Assembly: GCA_021234155.1 (NCBI GenBank)
Contig: JAJEKV010000826.1
Span: 19,812-83,811 of the forward strand
Source of the DNA: Isoetes taiwanensis
Lineage: Eukaryota > Streptophyta > Lycopodiopsida > Isoetales > Isoetaceae
Length of the DNA: 64,000 nucleotides
Reading direction: 5' to 3'
The translations under genes and the position numbers were made by a program. The notes under the pieces are model-generated. The model was given only the letters and a program-made list of their open reading frames with translations. It made no database searches and was not told where the DNA came from. How positions within the stretch are numbered: the stretch's first letter is position 1; every line of letters begins with the position of its first letter. Below are positions 31,860 through 43,500 of the stretch, piece after piece.

Positions 31860-34800
31860 AAAAACCTTAGTAGCAATAAGGATGCTGACATACTGCATAG
31901 TTATATACATAATCACAAGTACACAAACCAGGTTAATGTCTTATGTGGGGCATAACCGGAAGTCCGGCAGATCCATTACCTCCCTGGAGGTACGATCCCA
32001 ACAAGCCTACAGAGGTCGCTCAAGAGCTCATGCAAGGCCCGATGGGGCAACAACTAACCCGGCATACCGAGCCCGGATATGCTGGTATCGCACGGACAGC
32101 CTAGAGGGCGGACTTTCATCCTCAATGGCTCGCTGACAAAGACCGATGCACTCGCCCTCACGCTGCCCCCAATCCATCTCCCCGCCTCAACGCGGAGGTG
32201 GTGTGCACCCCGGCTAATGGAAGCAATCACGCCGCGCTTTTTCATGGGTAGATGGGTGCGCCAGTAGTGGTGTGGGCCCCTCGTGAGCATGGGATTAACC
32301 TCGCCGTCGATAATTTGCCACTTTGACATGTGATGCTCTCAGATCCCAAAGCTTGGCCATGAAGCAAGCATCCAAGCACGCTTCAAGGCGCTGCCTTCTG
32401 CGGGTGTATGCACCGTCCACATCCGTGCCTCCGCACATTCCATAGCGAACCACCTGGCTTGCTTGTCTTTCCAAAGAAGCTTTGAGTCGCCAAGGGCCCA
32501 TCGCCATCGCCAAAGCAAGGTTGGGCAGCCGGCTTCATCCATAGCCACCACCTTCTCGAAGTAAATAAGGTGACGCTCCAGCCAAGCCCCTCTCAGAATG
32601 GAAGGAAGCCCGCCTCCCGAGCAAGATCCGATATGGGGACCGCGGATTTCACTCCCAGCCCCCGCCAAGAAGGCCTTCTGCACTGCCTAGATCGCTCCAA
32701 GTGGTGAGGGATATCACCGCCCCCACACTTCTGCCCCATAGAGGAGGATCGGGTTCAACCAAGGCCCTGAACAAGTGTGCCTCGGTGACCCCATGCATAC
32801 CGCCCAGGATCGTTGTTTTATTGCATACGTGGCTTTCCAAAATTAAAGGACCGTAACCCGATGGATGCATCCCTGTGTGGTAGTAGAAAACCGAATGCCC
32901 AAATACTTATAAGATCGAGCCACCTCCACTACCTGCCCCCGTAAGTGAATGAGGGAAGGCGGTGCCGAGATGATGGTACTAGCAGCACCTTTGTTCTTGG
33001 GCCAAGTTAACTCTCATGTCGCTGAATTGGCGAAAGTGTCCAAAGCATCCGTGTGGGCTGCATGTCCTTCCGAGTATAAGGAAGCGTGGCAACATCATCA
33101 AGATATATGAGTTGCCTGATTATGTGGTGCATCAACCGAAGCCCTGCTCTCGCCTAGCCATTCTTCTAGCTGGTCAATGTAAGCCTAAGAGCCGGCCGAT
33201 AGAGGGCAGCCCCGGGCGACCCCAATGCTACTAACAACCTGCCCCGACAAGGTGAGACGACCGGAGCAAGCCTCAGATAGTCCGTGATATAGCATTCTCG
33301 CAAGTCGACGGGGTCCCTAGTTGTCTCAATCTGTCCCCACAACTTATCCCGAGGAATCAGGTCAAAAGCCTTTTTAAATTCACAAAGAAACAAACATGTA
33401 TTCTCGGGCGCTGATTCCGCTATATCCTCTATGAGTGTTCGCAGAGTGAAGATATGGTCAATAGTAGAATGCCTGGGCGAAGCCCGCTCGCTGGAGAGCC
33501 CGCGACTCTCCATCCTTCGCCCAAAGTGTCGGGCCGCCGCTCAAGAATCCCAAAGAAGCAACTTGGCAAAGATTTAACTGACCATACGATAATACGATAG
33601 TTGGTCAACCGTGGGGTCCCTCGCTTTGTATATGGGCACAACTCTACGGTAGTCCAAAGGGGGGGAAGCCTTCTTGCAATGCCCCCCGCTGAAGAGTGCG
33701 CCGGGAGAACCGCACCATTGGGGCCCGCCCACTTGAGAAGCTCTTCCCATCAAGATACCATCCAAATCACGCCTTCCCGCTTAGCTTAGGCGCTGCAGGC
33801 CCATTATGACATCCCTTCAAGAATGACCAAGCCCTCGCTCATGGAGGTACCGGTGCCCGGCCTCCCATTGGGTCATACAAACCGCCGCAAGTATCTCACC
33901 CATTGTTCCGGTAATATTTCCCGTGGGTCAGGTGCAGCTTACTCAAGACCTTTCTCCGTAAGGCCCTAAGGTGGCGGGCCCAGCGCACCAAACATCTGTT
34001 GAGTTCGCAAGGTACATGGCTTTCTTTGGTCTTGAGGAAGGAGCGGTATTGACGGGACGGCATGTGGGCTTAATGGTGGGGTCCAAAGACTTCATGAGCC
34101 ATCATTTCAGCTCCCCACATTCGCCATCGAACCGCTTATTATGGGGAAGGGGTTGCAGCCCCCGTGGATCGCCGAGAGCTGCTTTCTCCCAAAGCATCCG
34201 CCCCTACCCTCTAAGGAGCCGGGTTCACCGGGCCGCCGGGCGCTGAAGTGGGGAGCTCCAAGACTTCCCGGGCAGCTCATGCTCAAGCATCCTCGTGATA
34301 GACCGGGCCGCATGATCATAATCCGTGACGCAACCGCGGGTACATGGGGTGTTGGGGCAATGGGTGCTCGGCTGGCCCGCCAATCTATCTTGCAAGAACA
34401 AAATGATGGTCTGAGTCTACTTCCTCGCCCCTACCACCGCCCCATTACATCAAGCAAGTGATCAAGTGTAGGCATTGCTCGCCCCGCTAGCACGTAATCC
34501 ACCACACCGGGTGCCCCCGGGTTCTCCCCGGGTGAAGTTTACCGGAGGATCGGCCACGGTGCCAGCCCATTGCAAATGACCAGTCAAAGATACGCCGCAC
34601 AAGCATCAAAGAAATACCGGCCATACCAGGTCACCCGGTGGTTATCCGACGCCCTTGGCCAAACCATCTCTCGGGGTCCATTTGCAACACATCCGCCTAG
34701 AGGTGCTAATTTTGGGATCCGCTTCTCCGCCTCAGGCGTATGAGATTGAAATCCTCCAAGCAACATGACCTTGCCCAATTGTTCAGCATGGCCAGATGTC

Positions 34801-35430
34801 ATCATATAGATCGACATAGGGCTCCCTCCCGGCCCACATCCGCGCGCGCGTGGTGGTAAAAAGTTGCTCTCAAAGATGTGGGAAGCTTCCCGCCAGTGGA
34901 GACCGATTGGGCCAAGGTCAGCCGGGCAAGAACACGCAATTCCTCCGCGGTCCTCGCTTTCCTGCACTCATTGAAGATGGAGAAGCCGGTATCCCCGGCA
35001 AAATCGTAGCATGTGACTAGCATGTTCCCATGTTTCCATGAGGAAGATAAGGTCCATGTCCATGGCGAATTTTAATTGAGATCTGCCCCTTCGCCATGGA
35101 AAGCCACGAATTCCAGGATACCACGCCGAGGCACGATCCCTATTTAGTGGCATGCACGCCACTTCAGTCCTGCGGGTAGTGGTGGTCCTGTGGGGAGGGA
35201 AGATGGGATGCTCTGTAGCGGCGGGGCCCCTCGAGGGGACTCGAGGGGCCTGAGTGCCTCGATCCTTGTTTGGTCGCCTCACCCGCAGATCCTTCCATGT
35301 TCCGGCAGCCCCCGACTTTGGCCGCCACGCCTCGGCCCTTGCCGTGGGCCGGGTCAAGTCCCCTGTACAGAGCCGTCCCCTTCAACTTCCGGCCCCGACG
35401 CAGATGGCCACCCACCGCACGCCTCAATCG

Positions 35431-37430
35431 CGGAAGATGACCACCCGGGGCTTATCGTGGCGCTTGAATTCCATGATGACTCGCTTTTCCAATGGTCACA
35501 GGTGCTGGGAACATCATCCGGTCCAAGATCTGTGTCTGGAGTCGGGAAGGAAATTTGCATAAAACTAAAGATAACCAAGCGTAGAGCAAGGTGGATGAAG
35601 GTGGAATAAATAAGACTCAAGGCAATAGAAAACCGCTCCGGAGATAGAAAGGCGAAGGGAATAAATCGGGCAATCGAACAAACTACGACTGAAAATACCA
35701 CGAGAAATGCAAGAGCAAGAGGAACAAATCACGCATTGGGCAAGTGAACAAACTACAACTGAGAATACCATGAGACAAGAATGCTAAGAGCAATCAGGCA
35801 GATGGAGCAACTCGGAGCACACAAGTAGAGCAGTGTAACAAGACATATAGAAGCAACTCGAGCGCAACCCGGACTGCAAGAACTAGTACTAACAAGGAAC
35901 ACCATTAGAGCTCAATAAATGGAACTAAAGTGGATAAAAGAGAATAATGGACGATATGTAGTAAAGGGAATGAATAAAGGCAGTGGAAAGAAGTTAATGA
36001 GCCAAAGGAATTAAAGGGGCACATAACAAGGAACCAACCACATAAGGGAATACAACATAAGATCTGCAACTAAATCTCACGAGCATCGATGTTGAATTGA
36101 ATAGATCAACAACCCATACCAAATGCAAATTCAGATAAGACACTGGCAAAAGCCATGCATAAATGGACTAAATGATTCCAGCAAATACCACCAATGTAAA
36201 ACCCCTGCAAAACAATCAAATGTAAGCAACCACCATAAATGGTACCAATAGACCGACGATGGGGAAACCTAAGATCCTAAGCAAAAAAAGACCACATTCA
36301 ACTATGCAAGCAAAGCTCATTAAAAGGGCTAATGTGGTAGGAAATAGAGATGTTATGGACCACAACCATATCTACGGGACTTGAAAATTTTTGAGAATAA
36401 CTAAAAGCCACATGGTATGGACTGACATGAACCACCAACTCATAACGAATGCAGCTAAGGAAAACAGAGAAAACGCCAGAATATCTTAATGGAGATGGTG
36501 GATAAACTTTATATATAAGACATTGGAAACATCTGACTCACCCGAAAACTTGTGCTAAAGTCCTCATTGCATAGATCAAGTGCCAACAAAGGGAGGCAAA
36601 TGGCGTGTGTTCATTAAATACAGGAAATGATGAGGAACCGCTAAGAAAATGCCACGAAGTGACTAAATGCAAAGCTGACCTGGCTTAAAAAAGCAACATA
36701 CAAAGAAGTTAGTCCCTTGTTGAGCTATGTGGACACTAAGTTGACAATGATCCCAATCAATGTCGACTAGAGATGGCACCATCACTCGTAATGTGGGAAA
36801 ATGCACGATCGAGTTGAGCAATACCGGACAAGATGGGAAAAATAACAAGAAGTCAGTGTCTCATTGACCCCTGTAATTTCCAAAACGATTCCTATCAGCA
36901 TCTCCTCGAGATGCCATACCCTAACTATAGCTCGAATCTTTCCACACCAAGGACCCTGTAACTAAAAACCAAAGAAGGCTTTAAACTGTCAACATTTTCA
37001 AAAAGAAGGGAACAAGGACATGGGCAGGCCACCAAAGGAAATAACCATCAACTCTGACAAATATACTAATCCAAATACCAACTGACCTAAGGAAACATGG
37101 CAAAACCACCATCTAACAAAACGAGAACGATCCCACTTTTACACACCATGTAACTTACAAAACAAAGAAGGGGTTCTAAACCTTCAAACTTTTCGAATGA
37201 GAGAGCACAAGGGCATAAGATAGACCAAGGAGAAACTATCACTAGGACGAACATACTAATTCAAACACATCAACCACCACCAGCACAAATAAAAGTTAAG
37301 ACTCCTTTTTAAAAAATCTAGAATAAAAGGATACTGGGAGTCGAAAATAACCGGCGACAATTCATAGCAATTAAAGCGTGCTTTTCTTTAACAAATAACC
37401 CGCGCCAACCTCCGCTTCATCGGCCCGCAT
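35431..37430. other. Repeat-derived DNA, no gene recognised
   Basis: Contains the GAACAAACTACAACTGAGAA-type repeat (35,640-35,830) also found at 31.0-31.3 kb. Beyond 35.9 kb I see only A/G-rich noncoding DNA with no protein homology. It may be LINE 5' UTR followed by LTR-element debris. Confidence 0.35.
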
Positions 37431-37759
37431 AATGTGATGCTTCTTTTAATCTATAACGATGCTCCCATCAGATAAATACGGAAATTCCCTCCATGGCTTA
37501 TTCCATCACCATCCAGAAGGCCCTCTCGCCTGACCACCACTTGTGATGGGCAAGTGTCTAGGTGAAGGACACCTAAGATGTCATTTATCCCACGCCTTCT
37601 ATGGGAATCCTCTTTAGCAGAAGCGTACATATAAGTTAGCATCTAGCAACAACATACATAATACTATAGCACCTCAATGGATGGCCCATCCATCATCTAA
37701 GGCACCCTCAATGTAATACCGACATAACATATAAAATGCATCATAAATGAGGGTTCTAC

Positions 37760-38908
37760 CTTGGGCTCAGACCCAAGGGGTCAACTGACAGTCGGAGCCT
37801 CCAGATATCAACAGACGGAATCGTGACGATGGCATTGGTTGGCATAGAACAATAGCTAGGGTAGTCCATTCCATCCGCCCCTCCTGTGCACACGTTGCAT
37901 ATAGTTTGAATTATGCTATGGCGTGATTGTAGCCTTCCGAAAACGTAATCTCATGGATCCACCCTATGAGACTGCTCCGGGTTACATCTCCCCAGTCCGA
38001 TGAGGCAGGTTAGGGAGGCATTCCTTCCTCCGGCACAATGGATCCCTGGGTGTGCTAGAGGATACATGCCACCTCAGTGACCCCCGCATCCATACCTGAC
38101 TTAAACCCCCCAAAATCTATAGGTCGGATCACTGCACCTATCGAGCCGAGGCCGCCCCTTTCCGGACCTACCCTGCAACCCAGGAGGTGTCAGACCTATA
38201 CCAGGCCCACACACGGTGACTGACTATAAGACTACCACACTGTAGGAGCCCCAGTAGCCATGCTTAGCAAGGATCCACCCCCGCTTCACCACAGTACCCG
38301 TTGTCTGGTGCTCAATCATATCATAGCCTCCACAACCAGGTGGGCTCTTGTGCACATGCCACAATTACCGGGATTTAAGGAATTCTAGCTAGGAGCATCC
38401 CTACTACTAGATGGCCTTTAGGTCTCTACCCCCCTTAATCTATACAACATAAGAGGAACAAAAATAGAACATCTATTATACATACATCAATCCATCTATA
38501 ACTTGATCAAGCATAAAATAGAGACTAATCACCCAACTACTCATATAATGGTTAGTAGAAGATCAATCTGTCTAGGAACTAACGGGTATCTTGGCTTGAT
38601 CAAACAAGCAATTGCGCCTCCTCCAACGAGCTCCCAGGCCGAATTGGGCAGAATTGGGTTGGGAAGCCACTTACATACCTCCCAAATGGGTAAATAGCCT
38701 GGGCCAATCGAGTTGGTCCAGGCGGCTTTACCCTAGAGGCCAAGTTATTCTGATTACCACTAATTAGCTAGGTATTTAATCACTAAATAGCTTAATGATT
38801 AATTCCTTAGCATATCTAACTTAAACCTCTTTAGTTTACCCCACAATACCTATAGTGATGTTTCATGATATTTGTACATATTATCATATAAATACATGGA
38901 ACGTCACA
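37760..38908 (-). mobile_element. 3' LTR of a minus-strand gypsy element
   Basis: Read on the minus strand it begins TGTGACGTTCC at 38,908. It is preceded (38,909-38,925) by a purine-rich tract, CTTCTAAGGGAGAAGAA, a normal polypurine tract, and by coding-like GAGGACATCATTCTTC. Its body is recognisably related to the plus-strand LTR at 38,946-40,562 (GGGTAGAGACCTA, CCACC-GG-T-TGGAGGCTATG, GGCTACTGGGG). The left end is not exactly placed. The plus-strand element inserted 37 bases from this LTR separates it from its own interior. Confidence 0.65.
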
Positions 38909-38945
38909 TTCTTCTCCCTTAGAAGAATGATGTCCTCAGCATTGT

Positions 38946-40562
38946 TGTGACGTTCCAGGGGAATATACGCTATATATACGTATATTCCTGGACCCGTCAC
39001 CATACAAATCTACCTAAGTAGCCTTGTATGCATTGGGAAGTGGCAAGGGGCGCACATCTAAGTTAATTGTTAACTTAGATAACCTTAGGATAAGACCCAT
39101 TTCCACATGGCCTTATCCTATTGAGCAACCGCCACACGGCCTCATCCTAGTGGTGCCACGTGGCATCCCATGTGGACCCACACCTATATTAGCTCTAACC
39201 CTAACCCTAGACCTTTTTTCCCTGACCTAGTACCTAAACCTTCATCCACGCGCCCGAAACTCCGTTTCGAGCATCGTTCATCGTAGTTCAGCCTCGGAGC
39301 AGCAGCCCCGGGAAGGTGTGTATGATCGAGAGGGAGCAAGTCTTCGAGCCACGCCAAGGAGCATGGAGACGCCGTGGATGGGAGGAAGCGCCGAGGAGGA
39401 GGTAGGTTGAGAGAGTCCATGTTAGTTCATCCGGGAGTTAGCACCCGCATGGGTTAGTATTTCGTGAGCTAGAGTAGAGCCACCCTAGATCCTTTGTTGA
39501 ACATCTTGAACCCTAATCAATGAACCCTAACTAATAGTTAGATATGTATGATTAGGTTAAGATATTCATATGATATTGTTCATGATGATTATGGGATGAT
39601 GGTTGATCATGTTTGTTCCTCTTGTGTTGGGAAGGGGGTAGAGACCTAGGGCCATATGTAGTATGCTCCTAGTATAGATCCCTTAGTTCCTAGTAGATTG
39701 CTACTGTGCATAGGAACCCACCAGGCTATGGAGGCTATGGCCGTGACTCAAGACTACACAACGGGCTAGAGGCATGTGGGAGGGAGGATCCCCGCCGAAA
39801 GTGGGGGCTACTGGGGATCCCATAGTGGGCTAGGCTTATGGCCTGGCCACAGGTGGGCCGGCATGGGTCCCGACACCTCCCGGGCGAAGGTGTTGCCCTC
39901 GCCTCAAGAGTTGCAAGTGTCGCTTTTTTGTTTTGGGGGGTTCACTGGCATTTAATCGTGGTGTCGCCAATGATTTTCTAGCCTAATCGCGGAGCCTCTA
40001 GACCCCTGAAGGGGAGATGCAACCTTCCCACCTCGACCTAACCGTGGAGATGCAACTCGAGTAGTCCCGATGGGTGATGCCATGGGATTGCGTGATCCGG
40101 AAGGTTAGAGTCATGCCGAGCCCTCGATCTAGCCCATCCGCAAAGTATGCATGTGAGGGGCGGATGGAGTGGTCAACCCTAGCCATTGTCTTATGCCAGC
40201 CCGCCATTGTTATGACTCCTGGCCGCTCTCTTGAGGCTATCCACTTGGTCGACTTCTTTTCGTGGCTCCGAGCCACCCGTAGGGATCTCTTGTTTTATGG
40301 CATATGATTATGTCTCTTTGCATCTATGGATATGCGATTGAGCTACCCTCGAGGTAGCATATTGTATTGTATTGCTAGTTCCGACGGTTATGCTTCACCG
40401 TGATAGGAGCCCATAGGGGAAGGCGCCGAAGACACCTTTCAGGAACTTCCCGCACTACCGAGGATTCCGGCGCGGATAGATGGAGGGTCTGCGGTTGATG
40501 AGCCGGATGGGGATTTCACGCCGAGTGTACTACGGCCGTGATGTTTAGCGTGGAGCGCCACA
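38946..40562 (+). repeat. 5' LTR
   Basis: Starts TGTGACGTTCC and ends GCGCCACA, with TG...CA termini. Its last 460 bases match the truncated 3' LTR at 48,515-48,972. Confidence 0.88.
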
Positions 40563-40563
40563 A

Positions 40564-40574
40564 TGGTATCGAGC
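40564..40574 (+). other. Primer-binding site
   Basis: TGGTATCGAGC, one base after the LTR. It equals the usual initiator-tRNA-Met site TGGTATCAGAGC with one A missing. Confidence 0.75.
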
Positions 40575-43500
40575 GATGTTCTTGGTTGACCAGAACTAGC
40601 ACCTAATTATAACCTTGAAAGTAGTCTAACAAGCTTATAGGGTGTGAAATAAAAATTTCCACCATCGAACCTCAAAATAAGGGAAAAAATTTTTCTTAGG
40701 TAGTGGGTCCAAATTAGCTTATGTTAGATGAAGAAATGAATAAGTCAATTCATCTTCTAGTAAATTGGTGTGGAAATTATGTATCTGCATCAAATTTCAC
40801 ATAAAATGGGTCAAGAATCATGCCAATCGGAGACCCGAGTGAAAATGGCGCGAATCCATAATTAGCACATCAAACCATTAGGAAATTCGAAAATTTAAAG
40901 TAAAATACAAAATTAATACAAAGTTAATATATACATTAATAATTAAATAATTACTAAATATGGTGTAATTAATAAGGAGGCTATAATAAATAGGGTAATT
41001 ATGGTGGGAGAATATTCCTAGGACCCTCCTTTTAAATATCCGACACCTCATTCTCTCCAACCCTTCACCTTCACCTCTCTTGATCAGCCTTACGCCACCC
41101 ATTTCTTGAACCACAAGACATGGCACGCACTAAGCAAAACCTACAGAAGACTGGCCCTAGGCCCACCCCTCCATGGCGCAGTGCTAGAAGCAAGATGTCA
41201 AGAAGGTCCCCGAGCACCTTCGACCGGGCTGAGAGGAGGAGCTTCCCTCCACAGCTAGCCGGGCGACACCTATCATGACGCCAAGAGGACGACCTAGCAC
41301 CAAAGCAGCAGCTCTTCATCGGGCTGGTACCCAGAGAACCGGGCGAAGTCCCGGGCCACTTTGGGCCCTCGACGACAACCGAGGTCGAGGAACAAAGTTG
41401 AAGAACAGGTGGGTGGGTGGGCAGCAGCAAAGCACCAAACTCAAGAGGCAGCCCTTCAAAGACCTAAGAAGAAGGGCAAGGAAAAAGGCGGAGTGGCCTA
41501 AGAGAAGGCTGCTAGGAAGAAGAGGGAGCGAGCCGGGAGCTCAGCGGGGTGAAAGAAGGACAAAGAGAAGAAACGACCGGCCCGACCGCCGTTATTGAAG
41601 AGCCTCGCGGAAGAGGAGGAGGCCCCGAAGGGGGAGACGGGCGAGGAGGAGGAGGAGCAAAGATCGTGACCCCGACGCCAGGCACCCTACCCTAAGGGCC
41701 GTAACCACCAAAAGTGGTGAAGAAGCGTGGCTAGGGGAGCAGGCATTCACGCCCGGTCAGATCGCGTTAAAATGGCGGATACAAGGAGTACCTCCGGCCG
41801 CTGGACGAGGTACAACCATTGGTATTGCCACAAGAGGTGCAAATGGGTCGCGGGAGGGCGGCAGGTCAAAAAAATCAGCCGGCCACCCCCACCTAGACCG
41901 AAAACCCGAAAAGGGTTCACCATTTCCGCCTAACAAAGGCAGGTAATGGGTGTTTAGGAGATAAAGCACTTCCAAATGTGCACAAATCTCCTCATAAGGA
42001 AGGTTTCTTCGAAAGAGATCCTTAGGGAAGTCATGCAGGAGTTCCGACCGATTATAGGATCACCCTCTAACGCCCCGCCCCGCAAGAGGTTGGCCAAGCG
42101 TAGCCGGTGCAGCCTTTGGAGGAAGGGATCTTCAGGCCATCCATGCTAAGAGAGTCACCCTTATGCCAAAGGACATTCACTTAGCACGGAGGATCCATAG
42201 GAGAGGCCCTAGGGCCTCAAATTTTGTAAATTTTATTAGAAAAGTAAAATTGCCATGTAATTGTGCTTTTTGTTAATATAAAAGTATTTCCCTCTCAGAA
42301 TTAGGAAAAAATGTTGTATGCTTGAAATTAAGGAAATAGAACCTAATTGTAGTAGAATTCTTCATAGCACTCGTAAATATCCTAGAAATCATGACTACAA
42401 CAAAATTTTGGCAAAAAAAAATCATAAAAAAAAGAAAATTTGGGCCAACCGGTGAGACTGCTTAATGGCTTCGCCCCTCGACGCGGGCGCTGCTCCGGAC
42501 TCAACCCGGACCGCCTCAAAAACATGCTTTTAGATGTCTTTGCTCAAAATAAGTTGCTAGTTAGCTTAGAATCGCCCAATTAGCCATGTTAGCATCTTGA
42601 AATTCTAAAATGATCAAAAATTGGCCTAAAATAGGCCAACCGGGTGAGACCAGGGCCAAACGCCATATGTTCAAGGACGCATGACGTGAGGCCATCCGCG
42701 ACTCACCCCGGTCAGCCCATCTTCTAACCCAAATTAGCCAAATTCGACCAACAAACCGCCATGTAGTGTTTTTGCTTTGCTTTACTTTTAGATTTGCACT
42801 TCATGGTAGCTCAATTGGACACCCAGAGCCATAGAACCAAGGTCTTCCCATCTAGGAACCTTTTTTGCACTGTAATCCCGAGGTCAACCATAGTCTATAA
42901 AAGGGCCTCATTTGTCATTTTCCCTTCCACGTAACTGCCCCAACCACTTAGGCTATTTTCTAACTCCCCACCGATCTTTGCAAGCCATTTTCTCAGACCC
43001 TTCTTTGCTCAATGGCTTCCAAAGAACTTTGAGAGATGGTACAATGCTGCAAGCTATATCCATCAGCCTTCCCCGCTTTGACCAAGCCTCTCAGGTTTGA
43101 CCACTTGTTTGATCTTCATGCAACTGGCTCAGAACACCATACTATACAGATATCATATGCCAATATGACCAATAGGTCCTACCTTGGGAAGTTAGACTAC
43201 CCCTAGGGGAGGGAATTGGGTTTCTCTTGAGACACTCACCCAAGCCTTAGGTCGAGAGATGATATGTGATCCAAAGGCAAGAAGCAGCTATGGATAGGAC
43301 TAGGGACCATGCCGATTACATGACCCGCAGACATAATAGGCATAGGTACCTTTCATCTCGCATAGCCCTTGCCTCTTCATGCATTATAAGTCAATCAACA
43401 AAGTAGGGGAACCTTCCGCTCAGCCCTTAGACTTATTCCACTTGATACCCGTAGGGCCCGTGAGCAGATCCTCAATATAGAATCCTCCGCAGATGAACAC

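Larger units (their letters stand above)
31724..35430 (-). mobile_element. LINE (non-LTR retrotransposon), nearly full length, decayed
   Basis: Minus-strand LINE related to the one at 27.3 kb. From the 5' side: a Pro/Arg-rich leader (35,164-35,427); an endonuclease-like segment (about 34,970-35,100; MDLIFLMETWEH); RT motif A (33,166-33,513; IDHIFTLRTLIE, FKKAFDLIPRDKLW); the catalytic box at about 33,095-33,115 reading IYLDDVATLP, YLDD rather than the YADD of the sister copy; a ERHLIYFEKVVAMDEAG segment (about 32,560); and the zinc-binding end (32,054-32,329; GAHHLRVEAGRWIGG). The 3' end carries a hairpin (31,834-31,859) and a pentanucleotide tail (31,724-31,745). Many frameshifts. Confidence 0.8.

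Noticed and set aside
39193-39209. Telomere-like CTAACCCTAACCCTA
   Set aside because: Only about two repeats inside an LTR; chance or LTR sequence.
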